64,000 nucleotides of DNA. Source: Miscanthus floridulus (taxonomy: Eukaryota > Streptophyta > Magnoliopsida > Poales > Poaceae). Positions 61,895-64,000 of this stretch are shown piece after piece (within the stretch, counting starts at the first letter, position 1; each line of letters starts with the position of its first letter). The stretch spans positions 22,112,502 to 22,176,501 of the forward strand of contig NC_089591.1 of assembly GCF_019320115.1 (NCBI RefSeq), written 5' to 3'. Under the pieces are notes generated by a model. That model was not told where the DNA came from, searched no databases, and worked only from the letters and a program-made list of their open reading frames with translations. The position numbers and the translations under genes are program-made.

Positions 61895-61899
61895 CCTGA
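61895..61899. repeat. Target-site duplication of element D, right copy
   Basis: cctga, partner of cccaa at 49581-49585; the ancestral site is cccga as seen at 22483-22487. Confidence 0.8.
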
Positions 61900-62006
61900 C
61901 TTCTATAGGTCTAAGCATGGCTAAGCATATATTCGATCCTAGACCTACATAGGGTTAAAGGTATATGTAACTGCATAAGGTAGTTCTATGCATCAAGTGT
62001 TTCCAA

Positions 62007-62279
62007 TCAGCCCTTATAACCTAATGCATCAACCATAAAAAGACTCAAGTGATATTTTATAAAACATAGGAGACTTAGAATGCTCTGGGGCTTGCCTTTG
62101 AGGAAAGAGGTTGGCCAGTGATCTAGGCACTCAGGGAGGTCCTCGAGAGTTTTCTCCTCTTCTCCTAGAGCTATGGCCTGAGGCATCTCCTGCTGATCCT
62201 CCTCTTCTTCTTCGTTGAACTCTAGAAGAGTTATCCCTTTAGACAATCCTATATGCATGAGCATGAAATAAGATATCAC
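62007..62279 (-). CDS. Short acidic ORF inside element B LTR (right copy, 90 codons)
   Basis: Intact 90-codon ORF in sense with B. It has a start region MISYFMLMHIGLS, then ITLLEF, an acidic stretch (NEEEEEDQQE), LPECLDHWPTSFLKGKP, and an extension with SILSLLCFIKYHLSLF, a hydrophobic tail. The left copy (22673-22867) stops after GKP by a base change. C's LTRs encode the same motif order. The hydrophobic tail could be a membrane segment, but C's version differs there. No known family. Confidence 0.45.
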   Translation of the reverse strand: MISYFMLMHIGLSKGITLLEFNEEEEEDQQEMPQAIALGEEEKTLEDLPECLDHWPTSFLKGKPQSILSLLCFIKYHLSLFMVDALGYKG

Positions 62280-63497
62280 GAATGCATATATGATGACATG
62301 TATAATATGATATGGTGTGATGAATGCATCCTCATAAGTGTTTTCAATAGCATTGCATTAAGGTGATAACAAGTTGCATCTTATTTTACTGAGTAGGTGC
62401 ATATCTCCTCTAGTAACTTAAACAAAGACTTATGCAAATCATTTTCTGGACTACAAGACCGCAGCCACTTGTTTTGACCATAACTAGAGTTATACACATC
62501 AAAATAATATGGTTGTGGACATTATGGAAAGCCTATGAAATTGGCTACAACTTTCTTGTAATCATTTTAATGTGATTTAGCAGTTATCTAAGTCAAACAA
62601 TTCAATCTTTCAGATCTGTCCAGAGAGCAAGCATTTCTGACAGCAGACTTTTAATAGCCATATCCTTAAACCATAAGGCCTATGACTATGAAAATTTAAC
62701 ACAAGGTAGATCATTAAGTTATCTACAACTTGTTTATAAACCATCTTTATAGAAATAATCATTATCATCATGAAATCATCACCACAACAGAAACTATACA
62801 TGCAGCCATCTAGTTGAATTATAAGGCAATAATTAACTATTTGCATACAACCAATTACTTTTAAGCCTAACTAATAACATAAACAGATCATATGCATCAT
62901 AAGCACCATACAAAACATCATGGTTAAACATAACTAAATTATTTATATTCATTTATTAATTTCCTTAAATAATAAGGTGATTTAAAGGATAAATATTTTT
63001 AGTGCTTAATAAATTCTAAAAAAATTACAGTAGCCTATAAATGACCCTAGTAGTCTACTGTACAAATTTCATGTTATTTGGATAAGTATAGCTACCTTTA
63101 CAAAAATGACAAGTTACATATGCTTATTTTAGCAAAATTAGTTTAGCATAGTGAAAAGTGTCAAGCAATAGATTTAATATTTTTCTTACTTTCCTCCTAG
63201 CATAAGAATACTGTGTAAAAATTTGTATGATCATATGTTATGTATTTTCACCCCCAATTAATTTCACTAGAAAGTAGCAATTAATTAGGATTAAATATGA
63301 AGACCATATTTCAAGTATGCTTACTATGGGTTTATTATTTTTCATAGCTAGAGCATGTCAACATAAGACCAGCAAAATTGGAATAACAATTTTATCACCT
63401 TTCTAGCTCAAGTTATGCATTTTACAAGATATAAACTACTTTAAAAGCACTTATCTTGCTCAATTTAATTCTCCTAGAAAAATACCCTAAACAGTAG

Positions 63498-63502
63498 ATT
63501 TA
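63498..63502. repeat. Probable target-site duplication of element E, left copy
   Basis: attta just before E; the empty site in B's left LTR (24074-24078) reads atttc. The partner copy is outside the window. Confidence 0.5.
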
Positions 63503-64000
63503 TGAAACCCTAGGTGTTAACCTAGTTCATCTAAGTGATCATGAGATAGGTAGCATTATTCCAAGTGGTGAAGCAACAGTGAAGATCATGATGATGGTGA
63601 TGCCATGGTGATGATCAAGTGCTTGGATTGGAAAATAAGAAAGAGAAAAACAAAAAGCTCAAGGCAAAGGTGAAATTGATAGGAGTTTTTTTAGTTCAGT
63701 GATCGAGACACTAAGCGAGTGTGATCACATTTAGGATTGATATCCATACTATTAAGATGAGTGAAACTCGTATCGAAATGTGGTTATCAAACTACCACTA
63801 GATGTTGTAACTCATTGCAATATGCATTTGTGATCTAGTGGAGTGCTAACACCCTTGAAAACATTTGTGAAAATATGCTAACACATGTGCATAAGGTGAT
63901 ACACTTGGTGGTTGGTACATTTGAGGAAGGGTGGAGAAGTTGGTGAAGTGAAGGAGGTCATAGTCGTTGAAATACAGTGACCGAACAGTCGATCATGTGG
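63503..64000 (+). mobile_element. Element E: start of another LTR retrotransposon (truncated by the window)
   Basis: B's LTR sequence stops abruptly at 63502 and a new sequence starts with tgaaaccctaggtgttaacc, close to the LTR starts of A and C (tgtaacaccctaggtgtta). The following 480 bp contain no ORF and resemble an LTR. The orientation (plus) follows from the TG start. Only its first 498 bp are visible, so the family is uncertain. Confidence 0.65.

Larger units (their letters stand above)
4616..63502 (-). mobile_element. Element B: host Ty3 chromovirus, interrupted by A, C, D and E
   Basis: Minus-strand LTR retrotransposon that contains the other insertions. Its 3' LTR lies left (4616-4965 and 21538-25688), its internal region is 25689-32352, and its 5' LTR lies right (32353-33218, 49100-49585, 61900-63502 and beyond). 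It interrupts the copia pol gene after 4611-4615 (atgac), the likely target duplication; the partner copy is outside the window. The left LTR sums to about 4.5 kb, matching the 4.6 kb LTRs of related element C. The internal region (about 6.66 kb) also matches C in length and gene order. By eye, the two LTRs differ at about 8% of positions in the stretch 22490-22770 versus 61900-62180, so B is older than C. All coding parts are broken. Confidence 0.9.
61900..63502 (-). repeat. Element B 5' LTR, third piece
   Basis: B's LTR after the insertion of D, aligning with 22488-24078 of the left LTR. The LTR's remaining 1.6 kb lies beyond element E, outside the window. Confidence 0.9.

Noticed and set aside
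63503..64000. Element E as a solo LTR or as part of element B
   Set aside because: It does not align with B's left LTR past 24078, so it is not B. Solo or full-length status cannot be decided because the window ends.

Overview
The window looks like heterochromatic plant DNA, most likely from a grass with a large genome. The families (chromodomain Ty3 elements with 4-6 kb LTRs, a Tat-like element with an antisense gene, a SIRE/Opie-like Ty1/copia fragment, a hAT MITE) and the GC-rich/AT-rich patchwork are typical of panicoid grasses. The species cannot be fixed from the sequence alone. I see no intact host gene, no rRNA or tRNA gene and no CRISPR array.

Nearly the whole window is a stack of nested LTR retrotransposons. 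The outermost layer is a minus-strand Ty1/copia fragment (about 2131-4610), with a decayed transposon-type reading frame beyond it (1-1232). Inserted into the copia pol gene is element B, a minus-strand Ty3 chromovirus starting at 4616 and still open at the right edge. Its left (3') LTR is 4616-4965 plus 21538-25688, its internal region 25689-32352, and its right (5') LTR 32353-33218 plus 49100-49585 plus 61900-63502. Four younger elements sit inside B's LTRs. A (4966-21532, plus strand) is a 16.6 kb element with 5.6-6.1 kb LTRs and no recognisable gag or pol. C (33219-49094, plus strand) is a complete 15.9 kb chromovirus with 4.6 kb LTRs. D (49586-61894, minus strand) is a 12.3 kb Tat-like element with gag and protease only, plus two antisense genes with introns. 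E starts at 63503 and runs off the window. Each insertion has TG..CA-type ends and a 5-bp target duplication, perfect or near perfect where both ends are visible. Because B's two LTRs are copies of each other, each supplies the empty site for insertions in the other.

A, B and C belong to one extended family. They share LTR ends, a degenerate initiator-Met primer site, a G-rich polypurine tract and a leader with a palindrome and AT-rich repeats. B and C encode, in order, an extra coiled-coil/acidic ORF, gag with a CCHC knuckle, protease, reverse transcriptase, RNase H, integrase and a chromodomain, all broken by stops and frameshifts. A keeps the leader but has non-coding filler instead, which suggests a LARD that depends on B/C-type proteins.

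The observations most worth following are the extra ORF before gag in B and C, a short acidic reading frame inside the LTRs of B and C that seems conserved at protein level, and the plant-mobile-domain gene with introns running antisense through D.
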